Under the pieces are notes generated by a model. That model was not told the origin of the DNA, searched no databases, and saw nothing but the letters and a program-made list of their open reading frames with translations. DNA of 64,000 nt, from positions 8,239 to 72,238 of the forward strand of contig NZ_AZEL01000056.1 of the NCBI RefSeq assembly GCF_001434975.1, in the 5' to 3' direction. This DNA comes from Lactobacillus gallinarum DSM 10532 = JCM 2011 (GTDB taxonomy: Bacteria; Bacillota; Bacilli; Lactobacillales; Lactobacillaceae). Made by a program: the position numbers and the translations under genes. This document shows positions 1 through 10,651 of the stretch, in pieces. Within the stretch, counting starts at the first letter, position 1. The number at the start of each line of letters is the position of its first letter.

Positions 1-51
1 TGTATTATGATTAATATCTTTTTTAGTTCGTAAAATTGTAAATCTCACGAA

Positions 52-702
52 CTAAAACCTTTTTCCAAATCGATTGTCAGGTAAATCTATAAAGTATTTA
101 TGCCCACCTAGATCATTTTCGACCCTATCATGAATTTCTATTAAAATATAATATGTTATCACGTACATGATGCCAATAATTGCAAAATATATAAAACAAG
201 CTATTATACTAAAACACAATAAAAGTAGATATATACTGGATGAAACTGTAGTACCTATTACAACCAAAATATAAAATTTCTTCCAACTATCAAATGCAAT
301 ATGCAATATTACTTGAAAGTTTTCAATTAAACGACTTACGAAGTAAATTTCACTAATAAAGCAGAGCCCAACACAAAAACTAATAAAATCTTGTCTCTTT
401 AACAATATTAAAATAATTGTATTAAGTACAGCTACCACTATACTTACTATCATAACTAAACGATTAATACCCATTCTTTTATTTGCTATCAGCCTTTGAG
501 AATCAAATGATATTCTTTCAATCAACCAATTATACTCATCAATTATGTAATAAAAATTTGCTATAAATCCCAAATTAATTATAAATGCTAATAATCCATG
601 CATAATCAGCGAAAAGACCAAATACAACATACCCAACATTCCTATCCAAGGAAGAATGGCAGAAATTCGTCTTGATCGAATAAATTTTTTAGTTTTATTC
701 AC
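52..702 (-). CDS. multi-pass membrane protein of unknown function
   Basis: About 216 residues with roughly five to six hydrophobic segments and a basic N-terminus (KTKK, RSRR). I do not recognise the family. An in-frame GTG nine bases further upstream overlaps the GGAGG ribosome site at 711-715, so the GTG at 702-700, eight bases after GGAGG, is the more plausible start. It lies directly downstream of the 52-aa secreted peptide gene (765-923) and is separated from it by a strong hairpin, so the two probably share a promoter, with the membrane protein made at a lower level. That layout would fit an immunity, export or sensing partner for the peptide, but the sequence itself proves none of these. 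Confidence 0.7.
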   Translation of the reverse strand: MNKTKKFIRSRRISAILPWIGMLGMLYLVFSLIMHGLLAFIINLGFIANFYYIIDEYNWLIERISFDSQRLIANKRMGINRLVMIVSIVVAVLNTIILILLKRQDFISFCVGLCFISEIYFVSRLIENFQVILHIAFDSWKKFYILVVIGTTVSSSIYLLLLCFSIIACFIYFAIIGIMYVITYYILIEIHDRVENDLGGHKYFIDLPDNRFGKRF

Positions 703-717
703 CCAGTTCACCTCCTT

Positions 718-756
718 ATATAAAAATGGACATAATTAAATTAAAATTATGTCCAT
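718..756 (-). terminator. intergenic hairpin, probable partial terminator
   Basis: Perfect 12-bp stem (ATGGACATAATT at 726-737 with its complement at 745-756, 7-nt loop). On the minus strand it is followed by TTTTTATA and then immediately by the GGAGG site of the downstream membrane gene. It ends the peptide transcript or lets a fraction read through. Confidence 0.75.
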
Positions 757-764
757 TTCTATTA

Positions 765-923
765 TTAATTTTGCACATTATGTTGACCACAATCACCACC
801 AGGAAGTGTATGAATGAAACGATTTACTCTATAAGTTGCAGCAGAAGCCTTTGTCTGAGTCCCAGCAAAAAGACCTGCACCAACAGATGCCAACACGAGT
901 AAAGACAAAAACACTTTTTTCAT
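765..923 (-). CDS. small secreted peptide precursor (52 aa), unrecognised
   Basis: Encodes 52 residues from an ATG preceded by a strong AGGAGG site. The N-terminus is a classical signal peptide: MKK, a hydrophobic core, then a TKASA-A type cleavage site near residue 28. The predicted mature part is about 24 residues, starts near ATYRVNRF, contains PGGDCGQHN and has a single Cys. It has no double-glycine leader and no second Cys, so neither a class IIa bacteriocin nor a disulfide-closed peptide is indicated. A pheromone, a bacteriocin-like peptide or a cell-surface factor are all possible. It has its own promoter (955-982) and is followed by a hairpin and a membrane protein gene. Confidence 0.75.
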   Translation of the reverse strand: MKKVFLSLLVLASVGAGLFAGTQTKASAATYRVNRFIHTLPGGDCGQHNVQN

Positions 924-954
924 AAGATTACCTCCTGGAATTTTTATTAAAATT

Positions 955-982
955 ATTATAATTCTTTTTTAATAAAAATCAA
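955..982 (-). promoter_or_regulatory. promoter of the secreted peptide gene
   Basis: Minus-strand TTGATT (977-982), 16-bp spacer, TATAAT (955-960), about 30 bases before the peptide start codon. Confidence 0.6.
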
Positions 983-1145
983 CACCAAATTAATATTTTT
1001 ATTATTTTTAGTCAAATTTCCTCGTAATCCTTTGCCAAAGTGATGCATTCAATCTTATCAACTTTATTTTGCAACTCCGAGCTCTTCTCAGCACTAGTTA
1101 ACAACCTTTGTTGACATTGGTTATAAGCCCACCAAGAAAATTTAA

Positions 1146-1403
1146 GGCAAAGAACTGCATCAACAGCTAAAACAAATGGGTTACGAACTTTGGACACCAT
1201 ATCCTAAAAATATGACAGGAGCTAAAAAGCACAATGATCATCAATTGATGGCTATTCGCAGAACAATTGAAAGCGACTTTTCGCTTCTGACCTATTACAA
1301 TGCCGAGAACAATCGAGCACGTAGTCTGATAGGCTTTCAAAGCCGGTTGGAAATTGCAATTTTAGCTTATAATTTGGCTTATTGTCTAGAACGATTTAAC
1401 TAG
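1146..1403 (+). pseudogene. IS982-type transposase, C-terminal remnant
   Basis: An open frame follows a stop at 1143-1145 and reads GKELHQQLKQMGYELWTPYP and onward through RRTIESDFSLL, ARSLIGFQSRLE and ILAYNLAYCLE. This is the C-terminal region of IS982-family DDE transposases, including the Glu-containing segment. The catalytic N-terminal two thirds are missing and I see no terminal inverted repeats, so this is a dead fragment. It marks past insertion-sequence activity next to the peptide locus. Confidence 0.7.
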
Positions 1404-1430
1404 CACCACGCGTATACATAGCTATATTTT

Positions 1431-1922
1431 CTAAAAAATTTCTTCATCTTTATTATCTAAATTGAAGAAAATTACATTAGGTGCTGGTATAGTCTTTCCA
1501 GTTCGCTTATCATACTTGCCACCAAAGTATTCATAACGAAATTTTCCTTTACCAAATGGATCTTCACGGCATAAAAACACAACATAAGCTGCCTTGAATT
1601 CTTCTTCAGGGCAATCCAATCTACCGAAGATAATTTCTTCCTGATAGCCATTAGCCACTTCAAGAATGTTTTCACCTGCTCGTTGTGAACCTACTTGGAT
1701 GATCAAACCATACTTGCTGCGTTTTGCATCCCGTGCGATTACATGAACCACTGCTCGTTCTCCCAAAGCATTTCTGTTCACGTCATCAAGCGATTGCACT
1801 TCTTTGATATCAAGCTCTGGAAACAATCGCTGCACCGCAGAAAGTAATTTATCATTATACTTCTTCAAAATTCCAGCGGTTAAATGGTCCACCATCTCTG
1901 CCGACAGTTCGTTGTTTAACAT
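1431..1922 (-). CDS. Rpn/PD-(D/E)XK transposase-family protein, possibly truncated
   Basis: 163 residues. The middle (residues about 50-80, with DVNRNALGERAVVHV and YGLIIQVG) and the later motif VVFLCREDPFGKG...RYEYF resemble proteins annotated in lactobacilli as PD-(D/E)XK nuclease family transposase or Rpn recombination-promoting nuclease, where a segment of the form FICDFDPFGKG-RYTF precedes an IIFLN strand. Family members are usually near 300 residues, so this copy is short at the C-terminus. The canonical catalytic D and E-x-Q residues are not obvious (the segment reads IIQVG). It lies in an accessory strip beside a transposase remnant. Family assignment is moderate. Confidence 0.5.
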   Translation of the reverse strand: MLNNELSAEMVDHLTAGILKKYNDKLLSAVQRLFPELDIKEVQSLDDVNRNALGERAVVHVIARDAKRSKYGLIIQVGSQRAGENILEVANGYQEEIIFGRLDCPEEEFKAAYVVFLCREDPFGKGKFRYEYFGGKYDKRTGKTIPAPNVIFFNLDNKDEEIF

Positions 1923-2015
1923 ATCAAAACCTCATTCCAAAAAAAGTAGTAGAGTTTTTACTCTCTACTATTTATTACGCAAAAAAGGTGCGAAATTTTT
2001 TCGGAATTTGTTTTT

Positions 2016-2375
2016 TTAGTCTTCTTTTCTAAAAAATGGACTCAATACTGAAACTAGCAATCCATAAATAAAGTACCAACGATAAATATTAGCTAAATCT
2101 TGATTTTGCACCCAGAGAATTAGAGCAATTACTGTTAAAACTGCTCCCAAGAAAATAGTTGAGCCTAAATTTTTATCTGTAAAGAAACTAGCTCCAGCAC
2201 CTAATGAAATTAATGCAATCAAACTGTAGATTACGACAATAACTGGACCCTTAGTTTGAACATCTACGTCAAGTAAAGTGGCATCAGTGAATAATTGCCA
2301 AACAAGAAAACCCGCTAGGGCAATACCAGCAAGCAATACGATTAATCTAACAACAAATGAACCAAATTTTTTCAT
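2016..2375 (-). CDS. small four-TM membrane protein
   Basis: About 119 residues from the ATG at 2375-2373, preceded by AGAGGGGAC. A longer in-frame start near 2477 would run through the purB terminator, so it is rejected. The protein starts MKKFGSF and has four hydrophobic segments (roughly 7-27, 38-58, 63-85 and 90-110). No catalytic motif is visible and the function is unknown. It is separated from purB by a terminator, so it is probably its own transcription unit. Confidence 0.6.
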   Translation of the reverse strand: MKKFGSFVVRLIVLLAGIALAGFLVWQLFTDATLLDVDVQTKGPVIVVIYSLIALISLGAGASFFTDKNLGSTIFLGAVLTVIALILWVQNQDLANIYRWYFIYGLLVSVLSPFFRKED

Positions 2376-2407
2376 AAATATGTCCCCTCTAACATGTTCC
2401 CATTGTA

Positions 2408-2440
2408 CCAAAAAAGCGCTTGGAATTTCTCCAAACGCTT
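2408..2440 (-). terminator. terminator of the purA-purB operon
   Basis: Minus strand: AAGCGTTTGGA, a short loop, TCCAAGCGCTT, then TTTTTT. Confidence 0.8.
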
Positions 2441-2461
2441 CTTTATTAGGTATTTTATTAA

Positions 2462-3757
2462 TTAGTCTAAACCACACTTCTTGAAGATTTCGTCCACATG
2501 ACGCAAGTGATAGTGATAATCAAAGGCATCATCAACGTCTTCTTTAGAAAGGTAGTTCATAATTTCGCTATTTTCTACTAGAGGTTTAAACTGTTTTTGC
2601 TCGTTCCATGACTTAGCAGTCAACTTTTGAACCATATCATAGGCCTTTTCACGAGAAAGTCCTGCTTCGTCAATCAACTTAAGAAGCACACGTTGTGAGT
2701 AAATTAAACCGTAGGTACGATCCATGTTCTTGAGCATAGTTTCTGGGAAGACATCCAAGTTGCTCAAAATACGGTTGAAGCGGTGCAACATGTAGTCGAT
2801 ACCGATTGTGGTATCAGGCAAAATTACACGTTCAGCACTTGAGTGAGAAATATCACGTTCGTGCCAAAGGGCAACATCTTCATAAGCTGTAACGACATGA
2901 CCACGCAATACCCGGGCCATACCACAAAGGTTTTCTGAGCCAATAGGGTTACGCTTGTGTGGCATTGCAGAAGAACCCTTTTGACCTGCACGGAAGTGTT
3001 CTTCAACTTCATGAATTTCACTTCTTTGAAGTCCACGAATTTCAGTAGCCCAGTTTTCAATACTGGTTGCAATCAAAGCAAGCATTGCGATGTATTCTGC
3101 GTGCAAATCACGTGGCAATACTTGGCTGGTGATTGGTTGTTGCGTTAAACCGAGTTGCTTCATAACACTGGTTTCGATCTCAGGTGGAACGTTAGCAAAA
3201 GTACCAACAGCACCAGAAATTTTACCTGATTCTACCCCTTTGGCTGCGTGTTCGAAACGTTCAATATCACGGTTGATTTCGGCATACCAGCGAGCGAGCT
3301 TCAAACCAAAAGTAGTAGGTTCAGCTTGCACACCGTGAGTACGACCCATTTCAACAGTGTACTTATATTTTCTAGCTTTTTCTGCAATTGTTTCTTTTAA
3401 TTCATGCAAATCTTTACGAATGATTTCATCGGCTTGCTTAAGTAAAAGTCCCTGAGCAGTATCAACAACGTCAGTAGAAGTAAGACCAAAGTGAACCCAC
3501 TTCTTTTCAGGTCCAAGGCTTTCAGAAACTGTACGAGTAAAGGCAACAACGTCGTGGTGCGTTACTTGCTCAAGTTCTGCCACACGTTCTGCAGTAAATG
3601 ATGCATTCTTAGCAATCTTTTCTGCATCTTCTTTTGGCACTTCGCCTTGTTCAGCCCATGCTCTAGTAGCAGCAATTTCTACTTTAAGCCAAGCTGCGTA
3701 TCTATTTTCATCAGTCCAAATTTTGCTCATTTCGGGACGAGTATAACGATTAATCAT
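2462..3757 (-). CDS. purB: adenylosuccinate lyase
   Basis: 431 residues, the normal length for PurB. It cleaves adenylosuccinate to AMP and fumarate, and SAICAR to AICAR, in the cytoplasm. The fumarase/aspartase-superfamily signature is visible as [11 protein letters not shown] (about residue 262), together with TSTDVVDTA and [10 protein letters not shown]. The start lies four bases after the purA stop, so the two genes form a tight operon that converts IMP to AMP. A Rho-independent terminator follows. Confidence 0.97.
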   Translation of the reverse strand: MINRYTRPEMSKIWTDENRYAAWLKVEIAATRAWAEQGEVPKEDAEKIAKNASFTAERVAELEQVTHHDVVAFTRTVSESLGPEKKWVHFGLTSTDVVDTAQGLLLKQADEIIRKDLHELKETIAEKARKYKYTVEMGRTHGVQAEPTTFGLKLARWYAEINRDIERFEHAAKGVESGKISGAVGTFANVPPEIETSVMKQLGLTQQPITSQVLPRDLHAEYIAMLALIATSIENWATEIRGLQRSEIHEVEEHFRAGQKGSSAMPHKRNPIGSENLCGMARVLRGHVVTAYEDVALWHERDISHSSAERVILPDTTIGIDYMLHRFNRILSNLDVFPETMLKNMDRTYGLIYSQRVLLKLIDEAGLSREKAYDMVQKLTAKSWNEQKQFKPLVENSEIMNYLSKEDVDDAFDYHYHLRHVDEIFKKCGLD

Positions 3758-3760
3758 AAA

Positions 3761-5062
<1,302 letters not shown>

Positions 5063-5128
5063 TCATAAAAAATTTCTATAAATATTACGTAAGCTAGTCT
5101 AGCAATTTGTAAATTATTAGTCAATGCA

Positions 5129-5173
5129 AAATCCGAATTATTTTATTTTTATTTTCTTTCATAGTTCGATTTC
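5129..5173. promoter_or_regulatory. inverted pair of PurBox-like motifs between purA and guaC
   Basis: AAATCCGAATTATT (5130-5143) faces a reverse-strand AAATCGAACTAT (5161-5172). Both carry the CGAA core of the PurR PurBox (AWWWCCGAACWWT in Lactococcus). The two cores are 27 bp apart, slightly wider than in B. subtilis. Location and orientation support PurR control of both genes; the match is imperfect. Confidence 0.55.
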
Positions 5174-5177
5174 TATA

Positions 5178-5206
5178 TTGACAAATTAAATTTTATCCCA
5201 TATAGT
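5178..5206 (+). promoter_or_regulatory. guaC promoter
   Basis: TTGACA (5178-5183), 17-bp spacer, TATAGT (5201-5206). It lies just downstream of the PurBox-like pair. Confidence 0.8.
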
Positions 5207-5247
5207 AGTTTTCGTTTGGTAAAGCACTACATAAGGAGCAAATCAAA

Positions 5248-6240
5248 TTGAGTAATTATTTTAGTATGGAAGCCTTTGATTATGATGATATCCAACTTAT
5301 TCCTAATAAAGGAATCATCAAAAGCCGTTGTGACGCGGATACTAGCGTAAAGTTCGGAAGCCGAACATTTAAAATACCGGTTGTCCCAGCTAATATGGAA
5401 AGCGTCATTAATGATGACTTGGCCGTTTGGTTAGCAGAAAACGGTTATTACTATGTAATGCACCGTTTTGAACCAGAGAAGAGAATTCCTTTTATCAAGA
5501 TGATGCACGAAAAGGGCCTCTTTGCTTCTATTTCAGTCGGTATTAAAGATAGTGAATATGATTTTATCGACGAATTGGTTAAGCAAAACCTTAAGCCTGA
5601 ATACATCACAATCGATGTAGCCCATGGTCATTCAGTTTATGTAATTAAGATGATCAAGTACATTAAGGAAAAATTGCCTGATTCATTTTTGACTGCTGGT
5701 AACATTGCTACACCAGAAGCCGTACGTGAACTTGAAAATGCCGGCGCTGATGCCACTAAAGTTGGTGTTGGTCCTGGTCGTGCCTGCATCACCAAACTCA
5801 AGACGGGCTTTGGTACAGGTGGATGGCAACTGGCCGCACTTCGTATGTGTAGTAAGGTGGCTTCAAAACCATTAATCGCAGACGGTGGTATTCGTCATAA
5901 CGGTGATATTGCGAAGTCCGTTCGCTTTGGAGCAACTATGGTGATGATCGGTTCACTTTTTGCTGGTCACGAAGAATCTCCCGGCAATGTTATCAAAATT
6001 AATGGCAAAACTTATAAGCAATATTGGGGCTCAGCCTCTGCAGTACAAAAAGGTGCCTACAAGAATGTAGAGGGTAAACAAATGCTTGTGCCCTATCGCG
6101 GATCAATTAAAGATACTTTGCGTGAAATGAAAGAAGATCTACAATCATCAATTTCATATGCGGGCGGACGCAATTTGAACTCCATCAAACTCGTTGATTA
6201 CGTCATCGTCAAAGACAATATCTTCGATGGGGATAGATAA
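5248..6240 (+). CDS. guaC: GMP reductase
   Basis: 330 residues of the IMPDH/GMPR family without CBS domains, typical of bacterial GuaC. It reduces GMP to IMP with NADPH, returning guanine nucleotides to the IMP pool used by PurA and PurB opposite. The catalytic Cys lies in the [11 protein letters not shown] loop (about residue 179), and [12 protein letters not shown] and GSLFAGHEE bind the phosphate. The start is TTG at 5248, nine bases after AAGGAG. It has a consensus promoter next to PurBox-like motifs. Confidence 0.95.
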   Translation: MSNYFSMEAFDYDDIQLIPNKGIIKSRCDADTSVKFGSRTFKIPVVPANMESVINDDLAVWLAENGYYYVMHRFEPEKRIPFIKMMHEKGLFASISVGIKDSEYDFIDELVKQNLKPEYITIDVAHGHSVYVIKMIKYIKEKLPDSFLTAGNIATPEAVRELENAGADATKVGVGPGRACITKLKTGFGTGGWQLAALRMCSKVASKPLIADGGIRHNGDIAKSVRFGATMVMIGSLFAGHEESPGNVIKINGKTYKQYWGSASAVQKGAYKNVEGKQMLVPYRGSIKDTLREMKEDLQSSISYAGGRNLNSIKLVDYVIVKDNIFDGDR

Positions 6241-6343
6241 TTAGACATTTTTAGTACAAAATATTTGCATTTTGATTATTTTTTGTTAATTATTTTGTAA
6301 TAAGATAGTTTTATTATCATTTTTTCGATAGAATAGTATAGGT

Positions 6344-6381
6344 CTAGTTACTGGAGGGTAGACAGTAACTAGGCTTTTTTT
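6344..6381 (+). terminator. terminator downstream of guaC
   Basis: CTAGTTACTG and CAGTAACTAG arms with a 9-nt loop, followed by a T tract. It lies about 100 bases after the guaC stop. The AT-rich gap holds no ORF; a short independent transcript ending here cannot be excluded. Confidence 0.8.
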
Positions 6382-6440
6382 CTTGCAAAAAAATATTGGA
6401 CATCGTTTATATTTATGTTATACTAATTGAGTTGATAGAC

Positions 6441-6514
6441 GCGCCCTTAGCGCAACTGGATAGAGTGTCTGACTACGAATCAGAAGGTTGAAGGTTCAAA
6501 TCCTTCAGGGCGCA
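6441..6514 (+). tRNA. tRNA-Arg (ACG)
   Basis: The acceptor stem GCGCCCT pairs with AGGGCGC. The anticodon arm TCTGA-CTACGAA-TCAGA gives anticodon ACG, and the T arm has GGTTCAAATCC. CCA is not encoded. Confidence 0.95.
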
Positions 6515-6522
6515 CTTAAAAA

Positions 6523-6596
6523 CGGGAAATGGCTCAGTTTGGTAGAGCACCTGGTTTGGGACCAGGGGGTCGCAGGTTCGAATCCTGTTTTCCCGA
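6523..6596 (+). tRNA. tRNA-Pro (TGG)
   Basis: The acceptor stem CGGGAAA pairs with TTTCCCG. The anticodon loop TTTGGGA gives TGG, and the T loop is GGTTCGAATCC. It is eight bases downstream of tRNA-Arg and probably co-transcribed with it. Confidence 0.95.
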
Positions 6597-6611
6597 TAAT
6601 ATCTACTTTTT

Positions 6612-6641
6612 GAGATGAATCTTTGATTCATCTCTTTTTTT
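6612..6641 (+). terminator. terminator of the tRNA pair
   Basis: GAGATGAATC and GATTCATCTC with a 3-nt loop, then seven T. Confidence 0.85.
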
Positions 6642-6647
6642 GTACAA

Positions 6648-6676
6648 AAAAGAAGTATTTCCTAAGAAATACTTCT
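6648..6676 (-). terminator. terminator of mupG
   Basis: Minus strand: AGAAGTATTTC, short loop, GAAATACTTCT, then TTTTTT. The stem centre also contains ATTTCCTAAGAAAT (6657-6670), a one-base variant of a palindrome that recurs in this window. Confidence 0.8.
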
Positions 6677-6679
6677 TCA

Positions 6680-7735
6680 CTAAATACTATTTGCATTCGC
6701 TTTTCTGAAAATGACCCGCATATCAGCACCAATATAATCAAGCAATGGCAAATCATAGTCTTTTACTTGTGCCAGCACATTAACCTTTTCATTTCGCGGC
6801 AAATCACACTTAGTTACTTCAATTTCACCCTTATATCGCTGATATAAATCATTATCAACTGTTACGCTGCCTTTAGGCCGAGCATAAATATTGTCTTGTG
6901 GCTCTGTCGACAATAATTGCTTTTCTCTACTTTCCTTTAGCCGTACTACATCTCTTGCCACATCAGGACGATTATGCCAGTCATCTTCAAATAATTCTGG
7001 AATTTCAGTATCCAAATGCAATGTAATAGCTTTTTCTTTTTGGTAATTGGTAATCGATTCAATTGTATCCTTAGTCAATTGCGGATCACCTACAAAAATA
7101 TCATCACAATCTAGTTTTTGTAATTCTAAAATTGCTGCAAGTGGATTTTCATTTCTTTGTTTTTCAAGTGTAGGCAAGCCCGCAAAGATCGGTCCACGCA
7201 ACTTACCATTTCCCGAAATAAAGGCTGACGTTTTCAAATTATATTTATGGAGCCATTTATTCTTTTCTTGCATCCAATGTGCATCAAGTCCCGTTTCAGG
7301 ACGCGGATAAAAATTATGCCCCGCTGTCAAATTATCAAAGTTAGCATTGCTATATTTCAAATTATCAATATCATCTTGCGTAATCGTGCTGGCATTCAGA
7401 ACGATGGGCATTTCCTTAGATAATTTGGCAATGGTTTCCATACTAAAGCCATCATCCATCCGCAAGCCTGTTAAATTTAAGCTTTTAATTTGATCTATGC
7501 CATTAATACTTAGCTTATGCAAAACTTCTTCTGATACATCTGCCACAATTTTTAAGTCTAATTTTTGGCACCAATTAACTAAATTAGCTAGCCGCTTTAA
7601 TACAATATCATTTTCTGTATCAGGAACTTCCAGTTGGGTGAATACGCACATAAAACCACTATTGCGCATCATCAATAAATAATTATAATTCTCGGCTGTT
7701 AAATCATGTCCGAGATAAACAGAAAAACCTAACAT
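6680..7735 (-). CDS. mupG: MupG-type 6-phospho-N-acetylmuramidase
   Basis: 351 residues of the former DUF871 family, an N-terminal TIM barrel with a C-terminal cyclophilin-like domain. MupG cleaves MurNAc-6P-GlcNAc during cell-wall recycling in the cytoplasm. The start MLGFSVYLGHD and the segments LRMDDGF, NASTIT, NFYPRPETGLD and GDPQLTKD are typical of the family. No MurNAc PTS or etherase gene is adjacent, so here it stands alone between a tRNA pair and asnA. It reads on the opposite strand to asnA, with the T-box in between. Confidence 0.85.
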   Translation of the reverse strand: MLGFSVYLGHDLTAENYNYLLMMRNSGFMCVFTQLEVPDTENDIVLKRLANLVNWCQKLDLKIVADVSEEVLHKLSINGIDQIKSLNLTGLRMDDGFSMETIAKLSKEMPIVLNASTITQDDIDNLKYSNANFDNLTAGHNFYPRPETGLDAHWMQEKNKWLHKYNLKTSAFISGNGKLRGPIFAGLPTLEKQRNENPLAAILELQKLDCDDIFVGDPQLTKDTIESITNYQKEKAITLHLDTEIPELFEDDWHNRPDVARDVVRLKESREKQLLSTEPQDNIYARPKGSVTVDNDLYQRYKGEIEVTKCDLPRNEKVNVLAQVKDYDLPLLDYIGADMRVIFRKANANSI

Positions 7736-7865
7736 TTTAATCCTCTAAAGTAATATTATTTTCTTTTATGTCTATAAGTAAACCGCTTTCTAAATTATCA
7801 TATCACATTTTTGGCTTGCTTTTTTTAGGGAAATACTGTTAAATATATATCAAATAAATTAAAAA

Positions 7866-8132
7866 GCTATGATAAAGACGAGTAAATAATCTATTTCTCT
7901 CCAGTGAATTAGTGTTAGTGCGAAACTAATAGACCCTGGATTATTGAAAAACACTTTTAGCAGCTCACCGAAATAACAATTCTTAAAGTAGGTTGAGACG
8001 TCTCCGGCACGTTACCACACCGGTGGAGCATGATGGTGCTTCATTAAGAGGTCTATATAATTAGACAATGTGGGTGGTACCGCGGAAAAAAGCCTTTCGT
8101 CCCTAGATTACAGGGAGCGAAGGGCTTTTTCT
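7866..8132 (+). promoter_or_regulatory. T-box leader of asnA
   Basis: The T-box sequence TGGGTGGTACCGCG is at 8071-8084, followed by a terminator (GCCTTTCGTCCC / GGGAGCGAAGGGC, then T5) at about 8090-8130. Stem I lies upstream. A likely specifier AAC (Asn) is at 7950-7952, inferred from position and from the downstream gene. Uncharged tRNA-Asn would stabilise the antiterminator and switch on asnA. Confidence 0.9.
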
Positions 8133-8167
8133 TTACTCTCAAATATTTTCGAGAAAGAGGATTTATT

Positions 8168-9181
8168 ATGACACTTATTTTACCTAAAGATTACCGTCCA
8201 ACATTGACAGTTCGTGATACTGAAGCAGCAATTGTTTTCATCCGTGAAACTTTCCAAGATAAGCTCGCTTCTATTCTCGGCGTACAAAGAATGTCTGCCC
8301 CAATGTTTGTTGAACAAAAGACTGGTTTAAACGACAACTTAAACGGGGTTGAACGTCCTGTTGCTTTTGATATGAAGTCAATGCCTAAGGACGACACCAT
8401 TGAAGTAGTCCACTCTCTTGCTAAGTGGAAGCGACTCGCCCTTAAGAAGTATGGTTTTGGGATGCACGAAGGTCTTTACACTAACATGAACGCCATTCGC
8501 CGCGATGAAGATTTAGACAACTTCCACTCCATTTACGTTGACCAATGGGACTGGGAAAAAGTTATCCGCAAGGAAGAACGTAACACCGATACTTTGGAAA
8601 TCACTGTTAACAAAATTTTTAGAGCTATTAAGGAAACTGAAAAATTAGTATCTGCGCGCTACCCTGGTTCTACTTATCGCTTGGCTGATCACGTTTCATT
8701 CATTACTACCCAAGAGCTTGAAGACCGCTGGCCTGAGCTTTCACCAGATGAACGTGAAAACATGATTGCCAAGGAAGAAAAGGCCGTCTTTATCATGAAG
8801 ATTGGTGACAAGTTGAAGCGTAGCGGTAAGCCTCATGATGGTCGTGCACCTGACTACGATGACTGGCAATTAAACGGTGATTTGATTTTCTGGTATGAAC
8901 CTCTTCAAAGTAAGATTGAAATTTCATCAATGGGTATCCGCGTCAGCGAAGAAAGCTTGAAGGAACAACTGAAGAAGGCACATTGTGAAGAACGTGCTAA
9001 GTTGCCATTCCACCAAATGCTTTTGCAAGGCGCATTGCCATACTCAATCGGTGGTGGTATCGGTCAATCACGTCTATGCATGCTTTTACTTGGTAAGGCT
9101 CATATCGGTGAAGTTCAAGCAAGTATTTGGCCAGAAGACATGGTTAAAAAGTGTGAAGAAGATCATATTGAATTATTGTAA
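8168..9181 (+). CDS. asnA: aspartate--ammonia ligase
   Basis: 337 residues, the usual AsnA length. It makes asparagine from aspartate, ammonia and ATP and has an aminoacyl-tRNA-synthetase-like fold. Typical segments are [35 protein letters not shown] and the C-terminal [14 protein letters not shown], which matches class II motif 3. AAAGAGG precedes the ATG. It is a single-gene unit governed by the upstream T-box, with a strong hairpin terminator behind it. Confidence 0.97.
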   Translation: MTLILPKDYRPTLTVRDTEAAIVFIRETFQDKLASILGVQRMSAPMFVEQKTGLNDNLNGVERPVAFDMKSMPKDDTIEVVHSLAKWKRLALKKYGFGMHEGLYTNMNAIRRDEDLDNFHSIYVDQWDWEKVIRKEERNTDTLEITVNKIFRAIKETEKLVSARYPGSTYRLADHVSFITTQELEDRWPELSPDERENMIAKEEKAVFIMKIGDKLKRSGKPHDGRAPDYDDWQLNGDLIFWYEPLQSKIEISSMGIRVSEESLKEQLKKAHCEERAKLPFHQMLLQGALPYSIGGGIGQSRLCMLLLGKAHIGEVQASIWPEDMVKKCEEDHIELL

Positions 9182-9197
9182 AATTTTTCTACTACAC

Positions 9198-9228
9198 AAA
9201 AGGGATGCAATTATCTTGCATCCCTTTT
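9198..9228. terminator. bidirectional terminator between asnA and the permease
   Basis: AAAAGGGATGCAA and TTGCATCCCTTTT arms with a 5-nt loop. The A and T tracts allow function on both strands between convergent genes. Confidence 0.85.
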
Positions 9229-9244
9229 ACATTACTATTTACTA

Positions 9245-10639
9245 TTAATTCTTCCGTTCACTTCTTGAAATCCATGCCATGATTAAAGGCAAAATCACGA
9301 AACCGAAGATCATCATCGCAATGGCATACCAGTTAACGCCAACGATTTGACCAGCGCTATTAGCAACACCGAACTGTGCCTTCCAGTTATATTCGATCAG
9401 CAAGAAGATCACAATCACAATTGATAAAATTGGTACAACTACATCAGTTAAAACATTCTTATCAGCGTTAAGAACACCTTCCTTAGCCTTGCCGCGATAG
9501 AACTGAATAACGGCAATTGGTACAACGATGAAGCCTAAGAATCTAACCATCGCACTCAATGTAATCAAGTTAACCATGTTATATTCAAACGCCATTGGAA
9601 TTAAAACAGCTAATGCGACTGAGATAAAGAATGTTCTAATTGGAAAATTATTCTTAGTTCTCTTAGTCAAAGCCTTAGACATTTGGCCTTCACGTGCCAT
9701 TGCTTCCAAAATACGCGGTGCGTTAAAACTAGACGCAACGTTGATCCCAAACATAGAAACCAGCGCACCAACTAAGATGACATCCCGTAAAATCTCATTA
9801 TTAAAGATCGCAGCTACAGCTACTACTTGCTTAGTAGTCATCAAAGCCTTAGGATTCATCACCATCGCTACCGCTACAACGCCGATATAAACTACTGCGA
9901 TAATAAAGATTGCAAGTGGAATCGCACGTGGCAAATTCTTTTCCGGATTCTTCATATCTTCTGAACCAGAGGCAACTGATTCAAATCCAGTAAATGCATA
10001 AAACGCTGAAACGATGGCCATAACGAAGGTGGTAGTAGTCAAAGTAGGTACAATCTTTTGACCGTTTTGCGTAATTTGATCAACCTCAGACAAGTGACTT
10101 GATGCACCGGTCGTAATCAACAACACAACACCCGCTACAATAATTAAAATCAAAGCGGCCAACTTACCAATAGTGGCAAGGTTCATCACCCACTTTAAAA
10201 CGCGTTGACCAAAGAGATTGATGATCGTAATGATCGCCATCAAAACTAAGAAACCAACCGTTACGCTGAGTGCCTTATTAGGATCGCCGCCAAAAATAGA
10301 AATAGTCGACTTAATAACCCCAACAGCCATTACACCCCAAGCAACACTAGCTGAAAAGTAACGCAATACACCCATATAAAAACCAATCTTATCGCCAAAA
10401 GCTGCCTTTGAATAAGCATAAGCGGCCCCTGACTTAGTAACGTACTTTGATGCAGCCGCAAATGAAATGGCTAAAATTGCCGCAAAAATCGCAGCAATAA
10501 AGTAAACAACTAAAGCTTTTGAGCCTGCTTGTTGTACCACACTACCAGGTGTCAAAAAGATACCTGAACCAATAATGGCATTAATAGCTAGCAGGACTAT
10601 CGACCAAAAGCCTAGCTTATCTCCCGTTTTCTCGTTCAA
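9245..10639 (-). CDS. APC-family amino acid permease
   Basis: 464 residues with about 12 TM segments. NAIIGSGIFLTPG near residue 20 is the conserved TM1 substrate motif of APC transporters. The start is TTG at 10639 with GGGGAG seven bases upstream. It lies 12 bases after the amidotransferase-like hydrolase at 10652-11380 and is co-transcribed with it. The partner enzyme suggests a gamma-glutamyl or amine-type substrate, but specificity cannot be read from sequence. Confidence 0.85.
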   Translation of the reverse strand: MNEKTGDKLGFWSIVLLAINAIIGSGIFLTPGSVVQQAGSKALVVYFIAAIFAAILAISFAAASKYVTKSGAAYAYSKAAFGDKIGFYMGVLRYFSASVAWGVMAVGVIKSTISIFGGDPNKALSVTVGFLVLMAIITIINLFGQRVLKWVMNLATIGKLAALILIIVAGVVLLITTGASSHLSEVDQITQNGQKIVPTLTTTTFVMAIVSAFYAFTGFESVASGSEDMKNPEKNLPRAIPLAIFIIAVVYIGVVAVAMVMNPKALMTTKQVVAVAAIFNNEILRDVILVGALVSMFGINVASSFNAPRILEAMAREGQMSKALTKRTKNNFPIRTFFISVALAVLIPMAFEYNMVNLITLSAMVRFLGFIVVPIAVIQFYRGKAKEGVLNADKNVLTDVVVPILSIVIVIFLLIEYNWKAQFGVANSAGQIVGVNWYAIAMMIFGFVILPLIMAWISRSERKN

Positions 10640-10651
10640 TATTTTTCTCCC

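Noticed and set aside
1012-1200. 62-codon minus-strand frame near the transposase remnant
   Set aside because: No ribosome site, and it overlaps the transposase tail on the other strand; likely fortuitous.
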